Made by a program: the position numbers and the translations under genes | NCBI RefSeq assembly: GCF_024172085.1 | Contig: NZ_JAMZDZ010000001.1 | Location: 1,922,001 to 1,986,000 of the forward strand | Reading direction: 5' to 3' | Length of the DNA stretch: 64,000 nucleotides | Origin: Hamadaea flava | Lineage (GTDB): Bacteria; Actinomycetota; Actinomycetes; Mycobacteriales; Micromonosporaceae | Part shown: positions 43,701 to 52,427 of the stretch, piece by piece | Layout of the letters: each line of letters begins with the position of its first letter | Numbering within the stretch: position 1 is the stretch's first letter | Notes under the pieces: model-generated | What the model was told of the DNA's origin: nothing | Seen by the model: only the letters and a program-made list of their open reading frames with translations | Databases searched by the model: none

Positions 43701-46700
43701 TGGACGCCTCGGGGTGAGCGAGGAGGTCTTGGCAGATGCCTCGCCGAGTCGCTGCGTCGACGGCAGGCAAAGCAGCGATCCAGCTGCCGCCGAGCACAAT
43801 GGCTGACGCGATCACGCTTGCGATCCGGGCTCCGGATCCCGGGTCGGCGCTCCATACTGTGGCCAGCTCGAGTAGACACTGGGCTTCGACCTCGCGCCTG
43901 GGGATTGTTCGGGCGACGCGCTCGGCGTAGTCAGAGTCCGCACGTGCCGTCATTTTCGCGACCTCGGCCAGGCTCTGCGATCGCGCGCTCGCATGGTCGA
44001 TTGTGCGCGCAATCTGCTCGGCTGCGCGGCGGTCGCCTACTGCGATGATTCGCACCGCGCCCGTTAGGACCATCGTTCTCTGGAACAGCCGGGTGATGGA
44101 GCACGCCACTTGCGCGGCCTCGATGCCGACCTGCGCAGCACGCTTCGGATCGTCAGTTACAAGTCCCTGAGCGACCGCGAGCAGTGCGCGGGCTTGGCCT
44201 TCTGGATCAGCAAGTGTCCGGGCGAGTTGCTCAGCACGCTCGGGAAGGCTGCTGGCTATCGTCTGTGCGATATTGCCGTAGGCGTCGCTTTGTTGATAGT
44301 CGTCGGCGATGCGTCGTGCTGCACGGAGCGCGTCATCCACAAGCTGCAGCGCATGGCCGGGGTCCACCTCGGCAAGCGTCTTGGCGAGCGTGGCCAATGC
44401 GTGTGTCAGGTGCCTCGGGTCGGCGATGGCGTTGACGATCTGCAGTGCCCGGGCGGCGTCGTGGGTTGCGATGGCGGTTGCCGATTCGGTGAGCGCTCGG
44501 ATCTGGGCATCTGAGTCCGGAATCGTTCTGGCGATGTCTTCAGCAGACTGGAGGATCCGCACAGCCCTGGCAAGGTCCGTCGGCGCCACGGTTCGCGCAA
44601 TCAGGCTGAGTGCTTTGAGCCGGGTTGCTGGTTCGGTGATCGCGTTGGCATGTTCTTCGGCACGTGTGGGATTACGGTCGGCGATTGCAGGCATCAGGTT
44701 GGTAAGTGTCTGTGCCTGAGTGTGTAGTTCGGTGATCAATGAGACGGCTTGCTCGGCGTCCTCGAGTAGTCGGACCGCGTGCTGGGGATCGGCACTGGAC
44801 AGGGCGGCGGCGACGTCTAGCAGCGCTCGGCTGCGGGCGCCGGGATCGGCGATCGTGCGGGCGAGCTGTTCGGCGCGGTGGGGATCGACTAGTCCAATCG
44901 TGTGGACGAGATCCGTCAGCAGCTGCGCTCGCTGCTCTGTACTGGCAGCGCTGGGGAGTTCGCTGGCCTCTATTGCGATTGCGACGGCACGCGGCGGGTC
45001 GTGGTCAACGACGACTTTCGCGACCATCGCTAACGCTCTGGCGCTGAGTCGTGGGTCAGCGATAATCTTGACCATTTCCAGCGCATTTTCGATGTCAGTC
45101 GCCGCGATGGTAGTTGCGGCGCTGGTCAGTGCGTCTACGTGCTCGCTCGAGCCCGTGAGGGTGCGGGCGACCGCGATGGCCTGTTCAGGGTCGCGGTCCG
45201 CGATCGTTTGTACGACGGTGGCTCTGGTTCGCGGAGGCAAGGAAGGGTCGGCGATCGTGCGTGCGATCTCTTCTACGATGCCCGCAAGGCGTGCGGCACG
45301 GACGGGATCGCTGCGCACCATTGTTTGTGCCAGGCTTGTCAAAACCTGTGCACGTGTTGAGGCGTCCGTGATCGCCAGCGCGGTTTGTTCTGCCTGATCG
45401 GGGTCTGTCGCCGCGATGGACTGCGTGATGGCTGTCAGGATTGCCAACCGTCTCGGAGCACCTTTGATGGTGTCAGCCATTCGCAGAGCCCGGTCCGGGT
45501 GGATGGCAGCAGTCATGATCGCGGTGGTTGTCAGTGCCTGTTGCTGGGGGCCGTACTGTTCTATCTCCTGGGTCGCACGAAATGCTCGTGCGGCTATCCG
45601 CTCGGTGCGGTGACGGTCGTTGCCACCGATCTCCAGTGCCACGGCCTCCAGCGCCCGCACGCGCACGCTCGAGTCCGTGACAGCGCAAGCCATCGCTTCT
45701 GCGCGGTCGAGGTCGACGATTGCAGCCGCTTGTATACGCACCATGAGCGCACGCGCTCGAAGATGCGGATACGGCGTCTGGCCGGCAATCTGTTCGGCGT
45801 CAACAGCGAGCCGGGCAGCGCGGGCTGTGTCTCCGTGGATGATCGCCTCGGCTGCGTTGATCATCGCCTCGGCTCGGGCGGCTGGCTCGAGGAGACCTGA
45901 CGCGACTCTTACCGCGCCGTCCGTGTTGAGGACTACGGCTGCTGCCACGATGGCCACGAGGGCACGCGTCTGTTCGCCCGGTTGGCGGACGGCGTGGACG
46001 ATCTGCTGTGCCCGTTCGACGTCAAACTGCGCGGTCACCTGCGCGATATGTGAGAGGGTTCGCGCTTGTTCGTCTGGGTCGGTCAAGGAGTGTGCGATGC
46101 GTTCGGCCTCGGCAATCAGGCGAACAGCGAGTCCTTCGCGGGTCTCCCAGATCGACTGCGCGGCAGAGGCCAAGGCTCGTGCGAGTGGGCCGGGTGTCGT
46201 GATGGTCCGCAGGATCTGTTCAGCACGGTCGGGTTCCCCGTGTACGACGATAGTAGCGATAGCGGTCAGGGCTTGAGCCTGTCGATCTGGCTCGAAGATG
46301 GCACGGGCAGTCTGTTCGGCGTCATGGAGGAGCCTGGCAGCGTCGGCTGGGCGGGTGGCCAGGATCGTCCGCGCGACCGATGCGAGTGTCTCTGCCTGAC
46401 TGAGTGGATCGGGACGCGAGCGGATGATCGCCTCGGCGCGGGTTACCTGGCCGAGTTGAGCCCATAGGGCCGGTAGGCCAGCGGGTAGCGCGCCATGGCG
46501 CTGCAGCAGCGTTTCCCTGTGGCGAGCTAACCGCACGATGGTTCGAAGATCCGGGTTGGCTGTGGCTGCCAGTTGCGTCAAGGCGGCGTGGATCTCGGAG
46601 TATGCGGTGTCGTCGCCACCCGTGCAGGCGAGCATCAGGTCGTGGCGTGCGACATCCTCCGCCAAGGATGTCAGCCGTGCTGTGTCGCCGATTGCTTCGA

Positions 46701-48417
46701 GTAGCCGCGGGTATCCGGTCAGTAGGAACTGCGGCGTTGTGGCCGGCCAGTGATCTGCGTGGTACTGGTCGGCCCAGTGGTGAATCCGCTGGCGATGGCC
46801 GGCCAGCTCCACATCGCCGATCAGGTCAACGGCCTGCTCGCGGAGCACGTCGTGGGCGAATAGGTAGACGTGCTGCGGATCACCAGCTGCCGGGGTAAGT
46901 CTCCCGCGCACTGTACGGCCGAACACCGACTTGAGTAGCTCTGCGATGTCATATCGCGGTTGGCCGGTGAGCTTTTCTAGATCGATGAGCGTCAGACCGC
47001 CACCGCTGGCCGTTATCAACCCGACCACGTCGCGACGCAGCCCTCGTGCTACCAACAATTCCCGCAGTTCAAGTTGAGCCACCCGCCCGATCTCAGCGGC
47101 GTGAGGCGATGCTTCGAGAATCCGCCGTTGGCAGTGCCATAGAGGATGGTCTGCCGGCAGATCTCCAGGCAACTGTGGGTCCGGCCTGCCAGCAACGATC
47201 ACCTTCAACCCGTCCGGTGGATGTCTCGGCAGGAGCGACGCGATACTACGAAGTCCGGACCCCGCCTCCGTCCCAGTATCTTCGTCCAACCCATCGACGA
47301 TAAGCACTAGCTGCTGGCCGACGGCATGCGCTTGGCGGACACACTTGCGCAAGAACGAGTGGTACGCATCAGCCATCGTCGTCATATTCGGCAATTCCTC
47401 GCCGGCCAACGCGGCCAGATGCCCGGCGACGGCGTGCAGGAAGCCGTTGCTGTCGTTTTCGCCGGCTTGCCGGGCAGTCACGAAGTACGGCACCACAGTC
47501 ACGCCGGCGGGCGGATGCAATGCAAGCGTCGCCATCAAGGCAGTCTTGCCAGCCCATGGCGGTGCCTGCCAATACGTATATGAGGCATCGCCAGCGCAGA
47601 ATGAGGCGAGCTCGGCGAGCTCGTCGTCCCGATCCTGGAGTCCGTCGACCGGAACAATCTCAGTCAGCCGATCAGCAAGGGCCTGTAGTTTCCCAGCCGC
47701 CCACGGCGGAGCGCCAGCAGTTGGGAGCTGATCCAGCGACTCCCATCCCAGCAAAGCTAGGACTTCGGTACGATCATTCTCGCCAAGCGTGTCCAGGCCC
47801 AAATCCAGGCGCGCGGCGGCAAGCCGTGACAAACCTTCGCGTCGATGATGGTCCGTAACGACGGCGACCAACAGACCCGACCTGTCGAAGACCGGCGCCC
47901 CAGACATGCCCTCCCACGGCGAACCACCAAATGGCGGATCCGACGGAGGAGCAGCTACCGTAACTTCGCACCGGCCGGTACGCCAATTCCCCTGCGGCGC
48001 CAGCCGCAACGGAATCTGCGTCAGCTCGCGAAACTTCGGCTTGCCGTCACCGTCTCGAGGTTCTGTGCCATCGGCATTGCGCATCTTGAACCACGGGAAC
48101 CCAAACGCTTCGCAATCGATGACCGCGGCGCGTTCGCCGAATCTTCCTACCTGGACTGGGGTCACTACTCCCCAGTCGGCATCCACAGCTACCAGCGCTA
48201 CGTCCGACGAACCGAGCCGGACGAATGACCGCATCTCCAGCGTCCGGCTTCGCTCCGAACCCGCCTCGAGGACCATCGTCACGCGAGCCGCGCCATCCAC
48301 GACATGCCACGCGGTTAACACAAGGTCGGCACGAAGAAGGAACCCCGTCCCCCGCATTTCGGCACCATCGGGAAGGTCGGCCAATACCTCGAGAACTCGG
48401 CTCGAATCCACTTCCAC
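43672..48417 (-). CDS. Trypsin-NACHT-helical-repeat conflict protein
   Basis: 1581 aa (GTG 48417). Residues 1-200 form a trypsin-like protease with a full triad: H38 in LTAWHVVDG, D72 in SSDVALVAV and S172 in GMSGAPVF. Residues about 258-520 are a NACHT-type NTPase: P-loop APPWAGKT (285-292, first Gly replaced by Ala) and Walker B LVLIVDGLDED (370-380). A winged-helix-like part follows, then from about 630 to 1540 many short helical repeats of the form DRAEQIARTIADPxxRAxAL. Such proteins are predicted to sense invasion by the repeats, multimerise and unleash the protease. The trypco2 gene 59 bp upstream is the expected partner. The 3' end runs into recombinase debris. Confidence 0.9.
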   Translation of the reverse strand: MEVDSSRVLEVLADLPDGAEMRGTGFLLRADLVLTAWHVVDGAARVTMVLEAGSERSRTLEMRSFVRLGSSDVALVAVDADWGVVTPVQVGRFGERAAVIDCEAFGFPWFKMRNADGTEPRDGDGKPKFRELTQIPLRLAPQGNWRTGRCEVTVAAPPSDPPFGGSPWEGMSGAPVFDRSGLLVAVVTDHHRREGLSRLAAARLDLGLDTLGENDRTEVLALLGWESLDQLPTAGAPPWAAGKLQALADRLTEIVPVDGLQDRDDELAELASFCAGDASYTYWQAPPWAGKTALMATLALHPPAGVTVVPYFVTARQAGENDSNGFLHAVAGHLAALAGEELPNMTTMADAYHSFLRKCVRQAHAVGQQLVLIVDGLDEDTGTEAGSGLRSIASLLPRHPPDGLKVIVAGRPDPQLPGDLPADHPLWHCQRRILEASPHAAEIGRVAQLELRELLVARGLRRDVVGLITASGGGLTLIDLEKLTGQPRYDIAELLKSVFGRTVRGRLTPAAGDPQHVYLFAHDVLREQAVDLIGDVELAGHRQRIHHWADQYHADHWPATTPQFLLTGYPRLLEAIGDTARLTSLAEDVARHDLMLACTGGDDTAYSEIHAALTQLAATANPDLRTIVRLARHRETLLQRHGALPAGLPALWAQLGQVTRAEAIIRSRPDPLSQAETLASVARTILATRPADAARLLHDAEQTARAIFEPDRQAQALTAIATIVVHGEPDRAEQILRTITTPGPLARALASAAQSIWETREGLAVRLIAEAERIAHSLTDPDEQARTLSHIAQVTAQFDVERAQQIVHAVRQPGEQTRALVAIVAAAVVLNTDGAVRVASGLLEPAARAEAMINAAEAIIHGDTARAARLAVDAEQIAGQTPYPHLRARALMVRIQAAAIVDLDRAEAMACAVTDSSVRVRALEAVALEIGGNDRHRTERIAARAFRATQEIEQYGPQQQALTTTAIMTAAIHPDRALRMADTIKGAPRRLAILTAITQSIAATDPDQAEQTALAITDASTRAQVLTSLAQTMVRSDPVRAARLAGIVEEIARTIADPSLPPRTRATVVQTIADRDPEQAIAVARTLTGSSEHVDALTSAATTIAATDIENALEMVKIIADPRLSARALAMVAKVVVDHDPPRAVAIAIEASELPSAASTEQRAQLLTDLVHTIGLVDPHRAEQLARTIADPGARSRALLDVAAALSSADPQHAVRLLEDAEQAVSLITELHTQAQTLTNLMPAIADRNPTRAEEHANAITEPATRLKALSLIARTVAPTDLARAVRILQSAEDIARTIPDSDAQIRALTESATAIATHDAARALQIVNAIADPRHLTHALATLAKTLAEVDPGHALQLVDDALRAARRIADDYQQSDAYGNIAQTIASSLPERAEQLARTLADPEGQARALLAVAQGLVTDDPKRAAQVGIEAAQVACSITRLFQRTMVLTGAVRIIAVGDRRAAEQIARTIDHASARSQSLAEVAKMTARADSDYAERVARTIPRREVEAQCLLELATVWSADPGSGARIASVIASAIVLGGSWIAALPAVDAATRRGICQDLLAHPEASTAAVTPENT

Positions 48418-48476
48418 GCCTGAAAGTCACCCATCTATCGGGACACGAACCGTCCGACCTACCACTCGGCCGTCGT

Positions 48477-48794
48477 TCACTCGGGCCGCTCCTCGCCGGG
48501 CTCGGCAAGACCCGAGATCTGAGACGACTCTCCATCGGGACCGATCGGTTGCAGCGTCAGCTTGATACGGTGCGTAACCTGCGACGAGCGTTCACTCCCA
48601 GCCGAGACGTCCACCACCCACAGTGAGGCCTTCCCGCCTGCGGACCGCGACGAGTCCACGACCACGGCAAGTTCCAGCTCAACCGGACCCACTTTGAACT
48701 TCAGATCCTTGCCCTCGCCGTGCCAGGCCGCACGCGACAGGTCGCCCCTCAGCTGAAAGATCAGGTCAGCGATCGTCACCTCGTCGGTGCTCAC
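48477..48794 (-). CDS. Trypco2 (trypsin-co-occurring domain 2) protein
   Basis: 105 aa from GTG 48794, with AGGAG 8 bases upstream, which fixes the start. The pattern VTIADLIFQLRGDLSRAAW, DLKFKVGPVELELAVVV, GGKASLWVVDVSAG, then HRIKLTLQPIG is the trypco2 domain. This small beta-rich domain is found with trypsin-fold conflict proteins such as the next gene on the same strand. It is thought to be a binding or signalling part of the system. The two form an operon. Confidence 0.85.
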   Translation of the reverse strand: MSTDEVTIADLIFQLRGDLSRAAWHGEGKDLKFKVGPVELELAVVVDSSRSAGGKASLWVVDVSAGSERSSQVTHRIKLTLQPIGPDGESSQISGLAEPGEERPE

Positions 48795-49070
48795 GGCACA
48801 GACTCCTTCCGCCAACAACCCAAGAGGCCATTTTGGCTGATCCATGGCAAAACCCGGGACTGATGTCGGCCAACAGACACCGCACGAACAACATCCAGCC
48901 CAGCCGTCAGGGATGTTGATCAGGGACTGTAAATTGCTCCTCTGTCAACAGGCTGCGCGGCGCACGATGTCGCTGCGCATTGCCTGGTTAGCGACGTCGG
49001 ATAGACGGCGTTTGAGGACGCGTAGAGCTTCCATTCCGCCGTCTCCGCCCGGCCTTGCGGCGAGCGGGAG

Positions 49071-49598
49071 TTGGCGAGCTGGCTCGTGACAGCGCACCTG
49101 GCCGAGAACTTGTTCGCTACCAACGAACTGGGCGCGCAAACGTTCAAAATCGCTGTGCGGGACAGCCACCCAACACCCTGGTCCTACGCCCACTTCCGCA
49201 AGCAACTCTTCGCGGCCGCAAGAAAGAACCATGAAGACGCCGTCGAATGGCTGGTAGTCGCCGCGTTGAGACGTGAGCCCAGCTACGCGGTCGGCGAGAT
49301 CCTCACTGGCCTCAGGGGAAATGCGGAGGCGCTGGGATCCGCCGCCGAAGTCGCAGCATTCCAAGCCCAACACCTGGCCGCCGAATCGCCCGAGTTGGCG
49401 ATCGCCGCACAATTCTGGGAAGCGTTGCTCGCTGCGGACAGCCAGATCATCCCGCGGTCTGCCCTACATCCGCTCGGTCGGAGGGCGTTCGTCGATAGCG
49501 TGCCGAACGAGTCTTGGCCCCCAGCGATGGTACGAACACTGGAGCTGACCGGCGGCGAGATCGATATGTGCACGGAAGTCGCCGACCGCTGCTCCTGA
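49071..49598 (+). CDS. Hypothetical protein, probably a gene fragment
   Basis: Up to 175 aa; TTG 49071 or GTG 49086 are the only starts and neither has a well-spaced ribosome site. The product is helical (ENLFATNELGAQTFKIAVRD, HEDAVEWLVVAALRREPSYA). The frame seems to begin inside a domain, and an IS256 element lies 88 bp downstream, so it is likely the tail of a once longer gene. Family unknown. Confidence 0.45.
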   Translation: MASWLVTAHLAENLFATNELGAQTFKIAVRDSHPTPWSYAHFRKQLFAAARKNHEDAVEWLVVAALRREPSYAVGEILTGLRGNAEALGSAAEVAAFQAQHLAAESPELAIAAQFWEALLAADSQIIPRSALHPLGRRAFVDSVPNESWPPAMVRTLELTGGEIDMCTEVADRCS

Positions 49599-49799
49599 TC
49601 GGATACGGAGACGCTAGGAGCGTGAATACACTGCTCGGTCAGCACTCGAAGTCCTGCGGCAGTTGGCCGACCGGCCACTGATGCCAGAGAAATGCTTGAG
49701 ACCTATGGATCGGGTCAGGAGGGGCGTACCTTCCCGATGATCGGATCGTAGGTCTCAAGCAAGGCCGACGTTGACGCGTCGGTCGGGAAGGCACGCCTG

Positions 49800-51058
49800 G
49801 TGTTGACTTTAGTCGCGGAGAACGGAGAGCGCCGCGAGGGCGTCCCGCTGCTGGATGACATCGTGCGGGAAGGCACCCGGCGGATGCTGACCGCGGCGTT
49901 GGAGGCCGAGGTCGATGCCTACCTGGCCGAGTTGGGGGCCGAGCGTGACGAACGCGGCCGCAAGCTGGTGGTACGCAACGGACACGCCCGGCCTCGGGAG
50001 GTGATGACCGCAGCCGGTGCCGTGCAGGTGGCGACGCCGCGGGTTAATGACAAGCGCGTCGACGAGACGACGGGTGAGCGGCGTCGGTTCCGGTCGCAGA
50101 TCCTGCCGCCGTGGTGTCGCAGGTCGCCGCGGGTAGCCGAGGTACTGCCTCTGTTGTACTTGCACGGCCTGTCGACCGGTGACGTTGTGCCCGCGTTGGA
50201 GCAGTTCCTGGGCTCGGCGGCCGGTTGTCGTCGGCGACGATCACCCGGCTGACCAAGCAGTGGACCGACGACTACCACGCCTACAGCGCCCGAGACCTGT
50301 CCAGCGTGGGCTACGTGTACGTGTGGGCCGACGGCATCCACGTCAACGTCCGGCTCGTAGAGGACAAGCTGTGCTTGCTCGTTATCGTCGGGGTCCGTGC
50401 AGACGGGTCCAAGGAACTCGTCGCGCTGGCTGATGGTTACCGGGAGTCGACCGGGTCGTGGGCCGACCTGCTGCGCGACTGCCACCGTCGGGGCATGCGC
50501 GCCCCCGTTCTGGCCGTCGGCGACGGTGCGCTGAGGTTCTGGGCCGCGCTGCGCCAGGTGTTCCTCGACACTCGGGAGCAGCGTGACTGGGTCCACAAGA
50601 CCACCAACGTCCTGGCCGCGCTGCCCAAGTCCGCGGACCCGGGAGCAAAGTCCGCCCTGGCCGAGATCTACAACGCCGAGGACAAACGCCACGCCCAGGC
50701 CGCGGCCAAACAGTTCACCGCCGCGTACGGGACCAAGTTCCCCAAGGCCACCGCGAAGATCACCGACGACCTGGACGTGCTGCTGAGCTTCTACGACTAC
50801 CCGGCCGAGCACTGGGTGCACCTGCGCACCTCCCACCCGATCGAGTCGACGTTCGCCACCGTCAGGCACCGCACCCGCGTCACCAAAGGCCCCGGCAGCC
50901 GCGCCGCGGGCCAGGCCATGGCGTTCAAACTCATCGAATCGGCCCAAGACCGGTGGCGGGCAGTCAACGCACCACACCTAGTCGCCCTTGTCCGTGCAGG
51001 CGCGAGCTTCGTCGGCGGTCACCTCGTCGAGCGACCGGCGCAGGCGGTCGCCGCGTGA
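49800..51058 (+). pseudogene. IS256-family transposase, single-base frameshift
   Basis: The first part (MLTLVAENGERREGVPLLDD to ALEQFLGSAAG) and the second part (LSSATITRLTKQWTDDYHAY to the stop at 51058) are in different frames. At about 50220 the DNA reads GGCCGGTTGTCGTCG, where one extra T (GGT TTG TCG) would restore a continuous protein. The DDE residues are otherwise present: ADGIHV, VGDGALRFW and SHPIESTF. One missing base, or a sequencing error, is the only visible lesion. Confidence 0.88.
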
Positions 51059-51441
51059 GCACTCCACCGCACCCGGCCGCCGGTGGGCGGTGGCCCACCG
51101 ACAAGCTGACCGCGTTGCGGCTCGGCCAGCGGCTGGTCACCGAGGTGCCGGCCTCCGGGCCGGGCCGGCGCGCGTTCGTCGACATCACACCGATGAGAAC
51201 CCCGGCCGACACCGACGCCTGGCGGCAGGGCTGGAAACGTCCCGACCACGCCCGCACGTTCCGCCTGCGGCACTGGGACTACGACGCCGACCTCATCGAC
51301 GGCTTCGACTACGACATCAACGCCGTCCTCGTCAGGGAAGCGACCGCCGAAGGCGAACCTGAACTGATCACAACGCTCAAGACCTGGCAACTGGGTCCCG
51401 ACCAGTTCCTCTACCCCTGGCAAACCGACGATCCGAGATAG
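51055..51441 (+). CDS. Passenger protein of the IS256 element
   Basis: 128 aa. GTG 51055 overlaps the transposase stop (GTGA), so it was translated by coupling. The product (GPGRRAFVDITPMRTPADTD, RLRHWDYDADLIDGFDYDIN) is acidic and lies inside the inverted repeats, so it moves with the IS. IS256 elements normally carry only a transposase; the role here is unknown, perhaps control of transposition. Confidence 0.75.
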   Translation: MSTPPHPAAGGRWPTDKLTALRLGQRLVTEVPASGPGRRAFVDITPMRTPADTDAWRQGWKRPDHARTFRLRHWDYDADLIDGFDYDINAVLVREATAEGEPELITTLKTWQLGPDQFLYPWQTDDPR

Positions 51442-51559
51442 GTCAGGCCGGAGAACTCATCCACAGGTCTTGACTATTCCTCCTGATGCCAAACTCCACA
51501 CGTCTCCGCAATAGACTCCTCGATCTTGGTTTCCATGAGGCCGCCGAAGTTGGGAGATC

Positions 51560-52260
51560 ACCCGGGATTAGGCCCGGAAGTCCAGGTCAGGTGCCACGGT
51601 CCCGTGGCACCGCCGTCCAGACCGGGGCCCACGCGCAGACCGCCTACCGGAATGAAGGATCGCGCCGGGACTGGTCAGACCGTTTCGGCGCGCAAGGTCG
51701 ATCACATCGCGGGCCGATCGGCACGCATGGGGCTCAGCCATGGCGCGCCCCACGACCTTGCGGGAGTAGAGGTCGATCACAGTCGCCTATAGCGCCAGCC
51801 CTGCTTTGTCGGCAGGTCCGTGATGTCGCCGACGAACAGCTGCCCAGGTGCGGTGGCGGTGAAGCCGCGCCGAACAGGTCCGTCCGGATGCGACAGCCGG
51901 ATCGTGCTTTGGTTGGGGTTGCGACGACAGCGGGAGACTCCGGCGATGTATCGTTGGCGCATGATCCGCTCGGCCTTCATGTAGTTGACCGGCTGGCCGC
52001 GTCTGCACAGTTCGGTGGCGACCCGCTCGGACCCGTACGCGCCCCTGGTTCTCGGCGTGGCCCGTGTTGATCACTGTGGCGAGCTGGTCTTCAGCGGCCT
52101 CGCGCGGGCGCATCGCGTTCCCACGCGTAGAACCCGGAGCCGCCCACATCCCAGGACCTGGCACAGCCACTCCACGCAGTAAGGGCGGTGCTCGGAGATC
52201 AAACGCCTGCTCCGGCCCGTGCCATGCATGTGCACAGCCGCTCAGCACCACCTGGTCGGG
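51560..52260 (-). pseudogene. Decayed IS3-family OrfB, unrelated to the two intact copies
   Basis: Scattered frames on the minus strand give EHRPYCVEWLCQVLG, then GGSGFYAWERDAP, RIMRQRYIAGVSRCRR, GFTATAPGQLFVGDITDLPT and VIDLYSRKVVGRAMAEPHA. These are the ordered landmarks of an IS3-type OrfB (HTH tail, first catalytic Asp in GDIT). At least three frameshifts and a lost C-terminus. A different IS3 subgroup from the copies at 12.4 and 34.8 kb. Confidence 0.85.
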
Positions 52261-52427
52261 GCTGCGGAGGGCGCTTCTCGACCGCTCAAAGCGTCCACTG
52301 GTCTACGGCAGATAATCGTGCTTAATCTTGCCGCCGAGTAGTCGAATCGCGGCAGACCCAGTTATGTGATCTTCCGCCAAATGGGTTGTGGGAGCGTCGG
52401 TTCGGTACGCTTGCCGCGGCTTTGGAG

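Larger units (their letters stand above)
49687..51482 (+). mobile_element. IS256-family insertion sequence (1796 bp) with passenger ORF
   Basis: Imperfect inverted repeats of about 30 bp at the ends share GAG.AAT...AGACCTrTGGAT. The direct repeat CTGATGCCA at 49678-49686 and 51483-51491 is the target duplication (8-9 bp, normal for IS256). Inside are a frameshifted transposase (49800-51058) and a 128-aa passenger ORF overlapping its stop. Confidence 0.9.
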
